Below, one piece after another: positions 27,860 to 37,700 of a stretch of DNA of 64,000 nt (position 1 is the stretch's first letter; every line of letters starts with the position of its first letter). A model generated the notes under the pieces. The model did not search any database, had not been told where the DNA came from, and saw only the letters and a list, made by a program, of their open reading frames with translations. The DNA comes from Colwellia sp. (lineage in GTDB: Bacteria > Pseudomonadota > Gammaproteobacteria > Enterobacterales > Alteromonadaceae). Both the position numbers and the translations under genes were made by a program. The stretch spans positions 434,001 to 498,000 of the forward strand of contig JABSOY010000005.1 in assembly GCA_013215385.1 (NCBI GenBank), written 5' to 3'.

Positions 27860-30800
27860 ATGTCAGGTATTTCTAATGGCAAGCTAAAGGTTCAGCATAG
27901 AAAAAGCATCGTAAACTTTTTGGTGCTTTTTGCGAGTTTTTCAACAATAGTTTGCATAGGGTTGTATAAGTATTTTGAGTATTTAAATACTGAGATCACA
28001 CAAGAATCTTCATTACATAATGCTGAGATTTATGTCAAAGCGTTAGAAGAATTCAGAACGCTGTACACTTCCGAAGTTATCAATAAACTGAACCAACAGC
28101 AAATTGAAGTGACTCACGATTATCAAGATAAAAAAAATGCGGTGCCACTACCGGCAACACTTACTATTTTGTTGGGCAAAGGAATAAGTGCACATGAAAA
28201 TGGTGCTGATACTCGTCTATATAGCCCATTTCCGTTTCCTTGGCGTGAAGATGGCGGCTTACAAGATAAATTTGCTGAGCAAGCTTGGCAGTATTTAAAT
28301 AAAAATCCGGCCGGAAATTACTCGAGCTTTGAACTTTACAATGGAGAAAACGTATTGAGGTTTGCGAAAGCAGATCAGATGAGAGAAAGTTGTATTTCTT
28401 GTCATAACTCTCACTTGTCGACACCTAAAAATGATTGGAAAATTGGTGATGTAAGAGGGGTATTAGAAGTTATTATTCCATTGGATAAATCACTAATTGC
28501 CTCAGCACAGCGTTTTAGCACATTATTATTCCTCATGATCCTCGTGACTATCATTATCTTTGCTTCGGCATCTTTTTTATATATCAAGCAGAGCAATGCC
28601 GCATTAAAATTAAAATGTAACGCCCGCATGAAGGAGGTGGTTGGAGATTTAAATAAGTTATTAAGTGGCGAGCAACCTATCAAGGAGTTAGGCCATAATT
28701 TTTTAAGTTACCTTGCTCCTAAACTCGATGCGAGTCAGGCGACCGTTTATATTTTTGACGGCAATGATAGCTTTGACCATATTGCGTCATATGCTGGTGC
28801 ATCGTTAGTAGAACCACCTTTAAAAATTAAACTGGGTGAAGGCTTAGTTGGTCAAGCAGCTAAAGAGAGAAAAAACATAAGTATTGTCGATATTCCACCC
28901 TATTATACTCAAATAAAGTCAAGTATTGGTCAGGCTACAGCTAACTCTTTACTATTAGTGCCTATCGTATGGCAAGATCAAATTATTGCTGTTATTGAAT
29001 TTGCTGCTTTTCAGCCTTTTAGTGATGAGCAACAAAAATTATTAGCAGAACTAACCCCTATTATTGCGGTTGCTTTTCATACGGCTAAGTCTCGGGAAAC
29101 AAAAAATAATTTATTAGCACTAAATGAAACGTATGTACTTGATTTAAAAGGTCAACGTAAGGAGCTTCAAGCGAGTAATATTAATTTGAAAGAACAGACT
29201 CAGCAATTAAAAGCTTCTGAAGAAGAGTTAAAAGTATCTGAAGAAGAGCTTAAGCAACAAAGTGATGAGCTCAAGTCAAACAACGAAGAGTTAGAAGAAC
29301 AACAAGAGCTATTAGAAATTCAGTCAAAGACATTGATTGAATCACAAAAAGAAACCCTGGACCGAGCTGAAGAGCTATATAAATCAAGTCAATATAAATC
29401 AGAGTTTCTGGCAAATATGTCCCACGAATTAAGAACACCACTCAATAGTTTACTCATTTTATCTCAGTCATTATCGGAAAATAAATCCAATAATTTAGAT
29501 AAACAGCAAGTACAAGAGGCAAAAGTCATTCATAGCAGTGGTCGTTCCTTATTAGTCTTAATTAATGACATTATGGACTTATCAAAAGTTGAAGCAGGTA
29601 AGTTAGAAATTCAAATAGATAAAGCCAACGTTGCAGAATTATGTGATGAATTAGAACAATTGTTTAGAGGTGTTGCTGACAAAGACAACCTTGATTTCAA
29701 CGTTGTCATAGAAAATGATGCGCCAAAGTATATTAATACCGATGCCTTTAGGTTAAAACAAATATTAAAAAACTTTCTTGCAAATGCCTTTAAATTTACA
29801 CATCAAGGCCATGTATGTTTAACCGTAAAGTCACATAAAGAAAAAGATTTTATTGATAAACGAAAGAATAGTGAATTTATTGAATTTACGGTTTCAGATA
29901 CGGGGATAGGTATTACCGAGAGTAAGAAAGAAGATATATTTAAAGCGTTTGTGCAAGCTGATGGCGCTACTAATCGTCAGTATGGCGGGACAGGATTAGG
30001 ATTATCAATATCAAAAGAATTAACTCATTTACTCAAGGGAAAGCTATCATTAGAAAGTGAAATTGATGTCGGAAGCTCATTCAGTGTAATTATACCTAAT
30101 ACATACGCTAAAATGGCTCTTTCAGAAGAGACGTTAGATTCAAAAAGTAGTGCTCGTGATACAAAATTTACTGTCACTGATACATATCAATGGCTATTAG
30201 ATGATAGGAATACCATAGAAGAAAACGATACGATTGTGCTGTTTCTTTCTAATGATCGCTTTATGTGTGAAAGTACACAAAAGTATATTAAAGATACTCA
30301 GTATAAATTCATCACATCAAATAATGGCCGTGAGGGCATTCAGCTCGCTGAGCAGTTCATGCCTTCTGTTATTCTTTTAGACCAAAAGTTGAGTGATATT
30401 CCTTTTCAACAAGTGTTAAGCCAACTAAAAAGCCTAATGCAAACGCGGTTCATTCCTATTCATGTTTTTTCTGAAGGCAGTGATGCTGAATTATTAGCTC
30501 TAGGGGCGCAAGGCGGCCTGAAAAAACCTTTTCGAGCATCAATACTTAGTCAACTAATACCACAGGAGTCAGTACAAGCGAGAGATGAATTGAAAGCGAT
30601 ACTTGTTATTGAAGATGATAAAAATAGCCAAGTTGCCGTTCAATCTTTAATAAGTGATGATAAAATTAAGCTGACCTTCGCAAGTTCGTCATCAGAAGCG
30701 ATTGCCATTCTGAATAAAAATATCTTTGACTGCATTATTCTTGATCTTAACTTACCTGATTTGAAAGGCATTGCTTTAGTTGAAAAAATCAGTAAACAAG

Positions 30801-31429
30801 ATAATGTTGGTGAAACACCCATCATTATATATACGGGACAATCTATCTCTGAGCAAGAACAGCGAGCACTACATCAATATTCACCTTCGATTGTATTAAA
30901 AGGTACTGAATCGGCAGAGAGACTATCGGATGAAGTTGCTTTATTTTTGCATCAAGTTGAAAAACAACATACGACTTGTAAACCATCAAGCTTACAGATG
31001 TTGCACGACGAAAATGAAATGTTAGTTGATCGTCATGTTTTAGTCGTTGATGATGATATGCGCAATGTTTTTGCAATTACTCGGATATTGGAAGGAGCAG
31101 GCATGATAGTTGCCCAAGCCGAAAACGGTCAAGTAGCTTTAGATATTATCGATAACTCAACTCAGTCATTTGATTTAATCTTAATGGATATCATGATGCC
31201 GGTCTTAGATGGCTTTGAAACGATTAGAATTATTCGACAGAAGAGTCAATATCAAGACACACCAATTATTGCCTTAACCGCAAAATCAATGCCTGAAGAT
31301 GAGCATAAATGCATTGAGGTTGGTGCCTCAGAGTACTTAACTAAACCACTTGATTTGAATCGACTGCTCTCGATGATAAGAGTATGGTTATATCGATTAT
31401 CTAACAAGCGTTACCTTGAAAATGAATGA
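27860..31429 (+). CDS. Hybrid histidine kinase with haem-binding (Tll0287-like) sensor and three receivers
   Basis: A 1189-residue membrane protein. TM1 about 19-37; periplasmic DUF3365/Tll0287-like domain with one c-type haem site, Cys178-Cys181-His182; TM2 about 221-241; GAF domain 265-410; Glu/Leu-rich coiled coil 420-510; HisKA with MSHELRTPLNS (His522); HATPase with GGTGLGLSISKEL; three receivers. Receiver 1 lacks the N-terminal acidic pair (FLSNDRF) and looks degenerate. Receiver 2 has EDD and LDLNLP but KG in place of KP. Receiver 3 is complete (VVDDDMRN, Asp1110, TKP). AAGGA precedes the ATG. It overlaps the CheR gene by 8 bases. Likely a redox or ligand sensor. Confidence 0.9.
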   Translation: MSGISNGKLKVQHRKSIVNFLVLFASFSTIVCIGLYKYFEYLNTEITQESSLHNAEIYVKALEEFRTLYTSEVINKLNQQQIEVTHDYQDKKNAVPLPATLTILLGKGISAHENGADTRLYSPFPFPWREDGGLQDKFAEQAWQYLNKNPAGNYSSFELYNGENVLRFAKADQMRESCISCHNSHLSTPKNDWKIGDVRGVLEVIIPLDKSLIASAQRFSTLLFLMILVTIIIFASASFLYIKQSNAALKLKCNARMKEVVGDLNKLLSGEQPIKELGHNFLSYLAPKLDASQATVYIFDGNDSFDHIASYAGASLVEPPLKIKLGEGLVGQAAKERKNISIVDIPPYYTQIKSSIGQATANSLLLVPIVWQDQIIAVIEFAAFQPFSDEQQKLLAELTPIIAVAFHTAKSRETKNNLLALNETYVLDLKGQRKELQASNINLKEQTQQLKASEEELKVSEEELKQQSDELKSNNEELEEQQELLEIQSKTLIESQKETLDRAEELYKSSQYKSEFLANMSHELRTPLNSLLILSQSLSENKSNNLDKQQVQEAKVIHSSGRSLLVLINDIMDLSKVEAGKLEIQIDKANVAELCDELEQLFRGVADKDNLDFNVVIENDAPKYINTDAFRLKQILKNFLANAFKFTHQGHVCLTVKSHKEKDFIDKRKNSEFIEFTVSDTGIGITESKKEDIFKAFVQADGATNRQYGGTGLGLSISKELTHLLKGKLSLESEIDVGSSFSVIIPNTYAKMALSEETLDSKSSARDTKFTVTDTYQWLLDDRNTIEENDTIVLFLSNDRFMCESTQKYIKDTQYKFITSNNGREGIQLAEQFMPSVILLDQKLSDIPFQQVLSQLKSLMQTRFIPIHVFSEGSDAELLALGAQGGLKKPFRASILSQLIPQESVQARDELKAILVIEDDKNSQVAVQSLISDDKIKLTFASSSSEAIAILNKNIFDCIILDLNLPDLKGIALVEKISKQDNVGETPIIIYTGQSISEQEQRALHQYSPSIVLKGTESAERLSDEVALFLHQVEKQHTTCKPSSLQMLHDENEMLVDRHVLVVDDDMRNVFAITRILEGAGMIVAQAENGQVALDIIDNSTQSFDLILMDIMMPVLDGFETIRIIRQKSQYQDTPIIALTAKSMPEDEHKCIEVGASEYLTKPLDLNRLLSMIRVWLYRLSNKRYLENE

Positions 31430-32294
31430 ATCTACTTCATCAATGGCAGGCGTGCCTTCGTTGGGTAAAATAGAATCATTAGAGGTTGATTTGCTATTAG
31501 AAGCTATTTATCGTCGATATGGTTACGATTTTAGGCATTATGCTCGAACATCCCTTGTTAGGCGAATTCGTAATTGTATGGTGAGAGAAAAGCTAAGTTC
31601 AATTAGTGAACTTATTCCCGCTTTAATCCATGATTCATATTTCTTTGATCGTTTTTTACAGGATATGTCGGTAACCGTGACAAGTATGTTTCGAGATCCT
31701 CAATTGTTTAAGTTATTACGCGCTGAAGTTATCCCCAAGTTAGCCACTTATCCGACTATAAATATTTGGCACGCAGGTTGTGCTACAGGAGAAGAAGCTT
31801 ATTCTTTAGCTATTTTATTAAGTGAATTCGGTTTATTAGAGAGGTCTAGGATTTATGCCACTGATTATAATAGTAATTCGTTAAAAATAGCTCAAAAAGG
31901 GATTTATTCACTGGACAAAATTGAAGAGTATACCAAAAATTATCAAGACGCTGGAGGTACCCAGTTACTCGATGATTATTATATTAAAGATGCTTGTTCA
32001 TTGAAATTTTCACAAAAACTTCAGGAGCGCATAGTATTTGCCCACCACAATTTAATGAAGGATGGGTCTTTCGCACAAATGCATATTATTTTTTGCCGAA
32101 ATGTGTTGATCTATTTTGATAAAGAGTTACAAAATAGAGTTTTAGAATTATTCTCTAGCAGCTTGATCCATAGAGGTTTTTTAATGCTTGGTGATAAAGA
32201 GAATTTAGAATTTAGCAGTGTAGTTCAATTGTTCGAAACCCATAATCGGCAAGCAAAAATCTATCGAAAATTACTGCCAACTTTGAGGGAATAG
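31422..32294 (+). CDS. CheR-type protein glutamate methyltransferase
   Basis: A 290-residue SAM-dependent methyltransferase of the CheR family. N-terminal helical domain (YRRYGYDFRHYARTSLVRRIRNCM), DMSVTVTSMFRDPQLF, SAM-binding HAGCATGEEAYSLAILL and FCRNVLIYFDKELQ. It starts inside the end of the hybrid kinase gene, so translation is coupled. An in-frame TTG at 31416 is an alternative start. No chemoreceptor, CheA or CheB is nearby, which suggests a non-chemotactic role with the hybrid kinase. Confidence 0.92.
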   Translation: MNESTSSMAGVPSLGKIESLEVDLLLEAIYRRYGYDFRHYARTSLVRRIRNCMVREKLSSISELIPALIHDSYFFDRFLQDMSVTVTSMFRDPQLFKLLRAEVIPKLATYPTINIWHAGCATGEEAYSLAILLSEFGLLERSRIYATDYNSNSLKIAQKGIYSLDKIEEYTKNYQDAGGTQLLDDYYIKDACSLKFSQKLQERIVFAHHNLMKDGSFAQMHIIFCRNVLIYFDKELQNRVLELFSSSLIHRGFLMLGDKENLEFSSVVQLFETHNRQAKIYRKLLPTLRE

Positions 32295-32302
32295 GCGTTA
32301 TT

Positions 32303-34447
32303 TTACATATGAGCATATACCTTATGTTTCTGCTCTTCATAAACTACACAGCCGGTTAAATCTTGCAGCAATAATGCATTGATAGCGCTTTCTTCGATGG
32401 GTTTACTGAAATAAAAGCCTTGAATTTTATCGCAACCAAGCTCTACTGCTCCTTGTAACTGTTCCGCATTTTCAACCCCTTCAGCAACTACGTCCATATT
32501 ATAGGCTGTTGCTATATCAACAACCGCTTTAATCACGACATTATTTTTCCGGCACATGCCAATACTTTGAATAAAGCATTGGTCTATCTTTATCACATCA
32601 AAGGGCAAATTTTGTAGATAATTTAACGAAGAGTATCCCGTGCCAAAATCGTCTAGTGCTAATCCAACCCCCATTGCCTTAATAGCGTCAAGAGAACTTA
32701 TAACCGATGCGGTACGATTTAGAATTGCGGTTTCCGTTATTTCTAGAATTAATTTATTCATCGGGAATTGATAGTTAGATAATATTGCTTTTAATTTGTC
32801 TAGAAAATCAGGGGCATTAAGTTGCTTTGCTGAAAGGTTTACTGAAAGCGTTAAATGCTGTGTAAGTTTATCAAGCCGCCAAGATGACAGTAATAAACAG
32901 CTAGATCTAAGTACTTGCAGACCCAGATCATGAATAAGGTAAGATTGCTCTGCGATTGGAATAAACTCAGCCGGTGAAATAAGCTGGGTTCCGTAACCTT
33001 TGTTTGGCCACCGAGCTAATGCTTCAAAGCCGATTATTTTTTGTTCTTTAACAGAATATTGGGGTTGATAATGAATAGCAAGGGCTTGATTATCGATAAT
33101 ATGGCGAAGTTGACTTTGAATATAGGCTTTTTTTTCTCTTTCATCAGACATCGCTTGGACAAATCGTTGGTAGCAATTCCTGCCAGCAGATTTTGCTTCA
33201 TAAAGAGCAATGTCTGCCCACTTTGACAACGTTGTTTGGTTTGCTTCGCCATTTTCACTACAGGCGATACCAATGCTCGTTTCAATAAAAACTTCATTTC
33301 CTTGAATTATGAAAGGTTGGGCGATTAATTTGACTAATTTTTCTGCAACGAGATCTGCATCGATAATAGAGGTACAGTCTTCGAGTAAGACCGCAAACTC
33401 ATCACCGCCAAATCGTGCAGCAATATCATTAATACGTAATGTTGTTGAAATTCTAGTGGCAACATCTCGCAGTAAAGCGTCTCCAACGTCATGACCTAAG
33501 GTATCGTTTACTAGTTTGAATTGATCAAGGTCTAACATCAATAGTGTAACGGTACTGTGTATTCGCTGAGAGCGAAATATTGCTCGTTCAATATGCTCGT
33601 TAAAGTATGATCTATTTGCTAATTCAGTAAGTTGATCGTAATTAGCTAAACGGGTTAGTTTATTTTCAAGAACAACCCGTTTTGTGATGTCCTGAAATAC
33701 GATGATGAATACAATTTCCCCATGTTGATGTACCGATGTACAAGTTAGCTCCATCAATAAAGGGTCTTTTTTATAGGTGGCAAGTGTGACTTCTTGTACT
33801 TGGTAAATAGGGGTTTTCGAGACATTACTTTTAATTTCAGCAAATAAATCAAAGCTATCAGCATCATCGCAAAGACTAATTTTAAAGCATTCATTTAGGT
33901 GTTTATCTAAAACTTGTTCACGAGAAAGACCAAATAGTTGTAAGCATTTTGAATTTGCAAATTGGATTTCACCAGCCGCACTTAATTTAATAACGCCTTG
34001 TCCTGCCGCTTCCAAAATAAGTTCACGTTCAGAGCTTAAGTAATCTGTTTTAGCCTGTAATTGGTCTATACGAATAAACTGCTTAACTTTATTCAATAAA
34101 ATAGGTACTTCAATAGGTTTGGTTATGTAATCTATAGCCCCACAGTCATAAGCTTTGAGAATATTTTCAGAGCCCGTTTCATGTGCGGTAACCATAATGA
34201 TAGGTGTATGCCGGTGGGCTTGTGTATTTGATATTAATTCAGCAACTTCATAGCCATCCATGTTAGGCATATTGACATCAAGAAGAATTAATGAAAATGA
34301 GTTATTTATCAAAACTTTGAGCGCTTCATTACCCGAGCTTGCGAAATGCAATTCTATATTGTTAATTGGTTGTAGAACATTGGCTAAAGCTAGCTGATTT
34401 GATTCATAGTCGTCGACGATTAAAATCTTGCTGAGTGAACAATCCAT
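32303..34447 (-). CDS. REC-PAS-GGDEF-EAL dual c-di-GMP enzyme
   Basis: A 714-residue cytoplasmic protein: receiver with DD12-13 and phospho-acceptor Asp57, Lys110; PAS domain about 140-255; GGDEF (347-351) preceded by an intact RIND inhibitory site (338-341); EAL at 475-477 with DDFGTGYSSL and the downstream FQ-GF-F segments. Both catalytic motifs look intact, so it may be bifunctional with phosphorylation setting the balance. GGAAG precedes the ATG. Convergent with the CheR gene, 8 bases apart, so the hybrid kinase may be its partner. Confidence 0.93.
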   Translation of the reverse strand: MDCSLSKILIVDDYESNQLALANVLQPINNIELHFASSGNEALKVLINNSFSLILLDVNMPNMDGYEVAELISNTQAHRHTPIIMVTAHETGSENILKAYDCGAIDYITKPIEVPILLNKVKQFIRIDQLQAKTDYLSSERELILEAAGQGVIKLSAAGEIQFANSKCLQLFGLSREQVLDKHLNECFKISLCDDADSFDLFAEIKSNVSKTPIYQVQEVTLATYKKDPLLMELTCTSVHQHGEIVFIIVFQDITKRVVLENKLTRLANYDQLTELANRSYFNEHIERAIFRSQRIHSTVTLLMLDLDQFKLVNDTLGHDVGDALLRDVATRISTTLRINDIAARFGGDEFAVLLEDCTSIIDADLVAEKLVKLIAQPFIIQGNEVFIETSIGIACSENGEANQTTLSKWADIALYEAKSAGRNCYQRFVQAMSDEREKKAYIQSQLRHIIDNQALAIHYQPQYSVKEQKIIGFEALARWPNKGYGTQLISPAEFIPIAEQSYLIHDLGLQVLRSSCLLLSSWRLDKLTQHLTLSVNLSAKQLNAPDFLDKLKAILSNYQFPMNKLILEITETAILNRTASVISSLDAIKAMGVGLALDDFGTGYSSLNYLQNLPFDVIKIDQCFIQSIGMCRKNNVVIKAVVDIATAYNMDVVAEGVENAEQLQGAVELGCDKIQGFYFSKPIEESAINALLLQDLTGCVVYEEQKHKVYAHM

Positions 34448-34796
34448 AGTTTATCTTCCATGCAAGGGGTAATAAGAATAACAAAGTAAGTTTAGTTTAT
34501 GTTTACGAGTAATTCTTATTTTCATCAGGTTTTTTAACAAATTTTCAACAATTGTTATCTGTTCCGTCTCATTCATGCGGGTAGAATGCTAACAAATACT
34601 TAAGCTTAGTACCTATGGTTAGTGATAGTTTATAGGGAGTGAACTTATCTATTTAATAAAATATTAGTAAAGAATCCAATGGGTAAACAGTATTGCTTAT
34701 ATATAGAAAGTAGATATTAATGTTATTGCACCTTTTCGTTTGTGTGTACTATATTTAAGCTATTATTAAATATAGTACTTCTATACTCGGCGGTGT
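34448..34796. other. AT-rich divergent intergenic region
   Basis: 349 bases between the divergent GGDEF-EAL and propeller-kinase genes. Apart from the 13-bp inverted repeat at 34746-34778 I see no gene or RNA; promoters for both directions must lie here. Confidence 0.6.
34746..34778 (+). promoter_or_regulatory. Perfect 13-bp inverted repeat before the propeller kinase
   Basis: GTACTATATTTAA (34746-34758) and TTAAATATAGTAC (34766-34778) with a 7-base spacer, 18 bases before the TTG start of the next gene. Position suits an operator over a promoter or a 5' leader hairpin near the ribosome site. Confidence 0.5.
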
Positions 34797-37700
34797 TTGT
34801 TGAAGTTTTTTGTTTTACTTTTATTATTCGTTATCAATATTTCTAGTTCTACAGATGTAACTAAAACACTGGTAGAACCTGTTTTTACTGATATTAACCA
34901 GCCGATGACAAATTACTCTCAAGGTGACGGTCTTAGTCAGGTAACTGTGCTTGCCATGGCACAAGATCAACTGGGCTTTATTTGGGTTGGTACACAGGGC
35001 GGCTTGAATCGTTACGACGGTTACGAGTTCAAGCACTATAAAGCAACACCTTCCCAAAAAGATCAACTCGCAGGTAACTTTATTACGGCGTTATGTGACG
35101 ACGGCGATCAAAACTTATGGATTGGTACCAGCACGGGATTAACTGTTTATAACTACCACTCTGGAATTTTCACCTCTTTTCTTTCTCAGTTTAAGAGCGT
35201 TATTCCCGATGATAATGTCATTAGTCTTGCTTGTGATACAAAGAAAGTATGGGTAGGAACAGAGGGCTATGGATTTTATAGCTTAGCTTTTGATGATTAT
35301 CAGGTTACTGCTTATCCTGAATCTGCAGGAATGCAAATATTAGATATAAAAAGTAAAAATTCGAGCGTCTACTTTGCTACGGAAAATGGTGTTTTTAAGC
35401 AAGGATTTAAAAATAGTGCGTTAATGCAACTCACCAAAAAGTCGGCAAAAAGTATCGAAGTTGTTCATCAGACACTTTTTGTCGGTCGTCATGATGGTTG
35501 GCTTGACTCCTACCAAATAAAGAATGAAAAACTGATTAAAAGGGGTCATATTTTACTTTCCCCCATACTTAATAATTCAATTAACAGTATCACGCAAGAT
35601 AAAGATAAATTATGGCTGGCGACAAAGAACGGTGTTTTTGTCATAAATCATGCGGGTGAGGTACTTGAACGTCATATCCATCAGCCAACTAACTTGAAGA
35701 GCCTCGCCGATAACATTGTCCTAACGATACTTGTTGATGCTAAGAATAATTATTGGTTTGGCACTGATACTGGCGGTATTAATTATTTAAGTAAAACGGT
35801 TAAATTACTTGGTCATATCAATCAATATAGTTATTCGGACGCACCATTAAAAAATGATGACGTGAGAAGCTTCAGCTCAGATGAGCAGGGCAGAATGTGG
35901 ATAGCCACGTCTATTGGTGCTTTTATTTATGATAATGGAGAATTTCAAAAGATAGAATATTATTACCCAGAATTACAATTACTTGAAAATACTTTTATTA
36001 CCAATGTTCTATTTACTCAGGGGGATGTTTGGTTCACTACGCTTGGACAAGGAGTGATCCGTTTTAATTTTGATAGCAGAAAATCGACATTGTTTTCACC
36101 TGAAAATAATAATGCCCCATCGTTAAGTTACAATATGAGTACAGTCTATCAAGATGAAATACTGTTTGGTTCAAGAGGTCATAGCTTATTAAAGTATGAT
36201 AAAACCACCGCTAGTTTACAACCATTTTTAAGCGAATTTGACAATATGCCTGAACATGTCAGTGACTTGTTGGTCGAAGGTGATGACCTTTGGGTTGGCA
36301 GTATAGGTCGTGGGATTTTTCGTTATCATCAAAAAAAATTGCAGCAGTTAACGGTAAATGATGGTTTATTATCAAATTTAAGCTTCTCTTTTGCTAGCGA
36401 TGGACAACAGCGTGTTTGGGTTGCTAGTGACGCTGGCATTAGCCTGATAGATAATGATTTTCAAGTAGTACGAACATTATCAGAAAAAAGTGGCTTGCCT
36501 AGTAACGCTATTTGGACGATGGTTTACGATAAAGCTGGTAGTATGTGGGTGGGTTCAAGTAATGGTCTATCACGCGTTAATACGTTAAATTTATCAGTAA
36601 GAAATTTTAATGAACGCGACGGTATTCAAAGTTCAGAATATAACTTCGGTGCCGGATGGCTTTCGCCACGAGGCAAAGTCTTTATTGGTGGCATTAACGG
36701 TTTTAATCAATTTTTTCCAAAAAATGTAAAAGAAGAATTAATAGCTTCTAAGCTTTATTTAGTGGAAGTTTCCATTTTAGGGCAAAAAGTTAAGCAGATA
36801 AAAACCACCGATAAAACAAGATTACAACCTGAATTTATTAAAAGAATAAATTTAGATCATCAAGAAGATATCGTTTCCTTTAAATTTTCGTCACTTGATT
36901 ATTCACATCAACAGCTTAATTACTTTTACCGGTTGAATGGTTTGTCAGATCAGTGGCTATCCATGGACAATGAAAGTAGAGAAGTGAATTTCATTAAATT
37001 GCCGCCAGGAAGTTATCAATTAGAAGCTTACGTAGAAAATTCTCAAGGATTAAGGTCTGCAGTATTTAAATTGCCCATTGAATTACCGGCATCATGGTGG
37101 TGGAGTTCGATAAGCAAAGCATTATACCTTGCGACTATAATCGCGATTTTAGTGCTTGTTTGGGTTATTAGACAACGTGTCTACCATAAAGTACTTCGTG
37201 CTAATTTAACAATGAGTAAACTACAGCAACGTTTGCAGCATTCCCTTTGGGCCAGTGGTGATGAACTATGGGACTGGGATATTGTTCATAATCATGTGCA
37301 TCGCCATAGCGTGGTTCCTCGTATTGATTATGGACAGGAAAAAAAGCTGATTAACCAGCAAAGACCCGGCAGCTTTGTTCATCCTGATGACCAGACTGAT
37401 TATCGTTATCTGCTTGAACAATGTATTCATCATGGCAGTAATAGTTTTGAAATGGCCATTAGAGTAAAAGATTTAACAAACAATTGGTGCTGGGTTTTAG
37501 ACAAGGGTAAAGTTATTCAGCGTAATGAACGTGGCGATGCAATAAGAATCGCGGGTGCTTTTAAAGATATAAGTCGTTTAAAAGAGCACGAATCATCTTT
37601 AAAACATCTGAATGAAAAATTAGAGCTGAAAGTTACCGAGCGCACAAAAGAATTATCGGCAAAAAATGATAAAGTAGAGCAGGCATTATCACAATTGCAG

